A stretch of 5,614 nt of DNA from Deltaproteobacteria bacterium (GTDB lineage: Bacteria > Myxococcota > Myxococcia > Myxococcales > 40CM-4-68-19). Positions 5,488 to 5,614 of the stretch are shown piece by piece. The stretch spans positions 1 to 5,614 of the forward strand of contig VBLM01000708.1 in assembly GCA_005879095.1 (NCBI GenBank). Direction: 5' to 3'. Each line of letters starts with the position of its first letter. Position 1 is the stretch's first letter. A model generated the notes under the pieces. It searched no databases and was not told where the DNA came from. It worked only from the letters and a program-made list of their open reading frames with translations. Position numbers and translations under genes: made by a program.

Positions 5488-5614
5488 ATGGCGACCTTCG
5501 TCAAGCGTACCGAGATTCCCCTCGAGGGCGCGCGTGCCCTGCCACGCGCGTACTTCACCAGCCCGGCGATCTTCGCCGAAGAGATCGAGAAGCTGTTCTC
5601 CCGCAACTGGCTGT
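5488..5614 (+). CDS. Rieske-type aromatic ring-hydroxylating oxygenase alpha subunit, N-terminal fragment
   Basis: Only the first 42 codons are inside the window; the gene runs off the right edge. Seen: LPRAYFTSPAIFAEEIEKLF followed by SRNWL, which matches the conserved opening of Rieske non-heme-iron oxygenase alpha subunits (LP-x-x-x-Y-T/S-x-P-x-x-F-x-x-E-x-x-x-I/L-F-x-x-x-W). Known: these enzymes carry an N-terminal [2Fe-2S] Rieske domain (CxH...CxxH) and a C-terminal mononuclear-iron catalytic domain, and hydroxylate or demethylate aromatic, betaine-like or carnitine-like substrates using an external reductase. The Rieske ligands lie beyond the window, so the assignment rests on the lead segment only. 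The ATG at 5488 is supported by TGAGG at 5478-5482, five bases upstream. It is divergent from the effector-like operon and looks metabolically unrelated to it. Confidence 0.65.
   Translation, partial: MATFVKRTEIPLEGARALPRAYFTSPAIFAEEIEKLFSRNWL

Noticed and set aside
4536..5606. Upstream extension of the 560-residue protein to a 917-residue frame
   Set aside because: The extra N-terminal part is Arg/Ala-rich and overlaps the well-supported peptidoglycan-binding gene in a different frame. The motif-bearing protein begins at the ATG at 4535.
1..5614. tRNA, rRNA, CRISPR array, insertion sequence ends
   Set aside because: I saw no direct-repeat array, transposase motif, terminal inverted repeats or tRNA-like cloverleaf when reading both strands by eye.

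Overview
The window is GC-rich coding DNA with tightly packed genes, a GTG start and strong third-position G/C bias. The proteins (a TerY-like VWA protein, a GT39-like membrane glycosyltransferase, a secretion-effector-like pair and a Rieske oxygenase alpha subunit) fit a large-genome Gram-negative bacterium, most plausibly a myxobacterium or relative. That placement is inference from style and gene content, not from a marker gene.

Layout. (1) Positions 1-1184, minus strand: a two-gene overlapping unit. A small zinc-ribbon / single-membrane-segment / SH3-like protein (696-1184) is followed by a von Willebrand A domain protein with a complete MIDAS (1-709), cut by the window's left edge. (2) Positions 1185-1522: a divergent intergenic region with no convincing gene, a 14-bp perfect palindrome, and an RNA hairpin whose loop holds the ribosome binding site of the next gene. 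(3) Positions 1523-2830, plus strand: a 435-aa polytopic membrane protein of the GT39 / ArnT-like (GT-C) type. (4) Positions 2853-5383, minus strand: a two-gene operon convergent with the glycosyltransferase. The first gene (4547-5383) encodes a protein with a C-terminal peptidoglycan-binding domain preceded by a module I associate with type VI secretion cargo. The second (2853-4535), 11 nt downstream, encodes a 560-aa multidomain protein whose C-terminal part carries an HxHP...SxxD signature like JAMM/JAB metalloproteins and the HNHP domains of phage MuF-type and polymorphic toxin proteins. (5) Positions 5488-5614, plus strand: the first 42 codons of a probable Rieske-type ring-hydroxylating oxygenase alpha subunit, divergent from the operon.

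The most interesting part is the 2853-5383 operon. It reads as a cell-wall-binding carrier plus an uncharacterised putative metallo-effector, apparently away from secretion-apparatus genes and without an obvious immunity gene within the window. The other genes look functionally independent of it, although the VWA/zinc-ribbon pair may belong to a larger cluster to the left.
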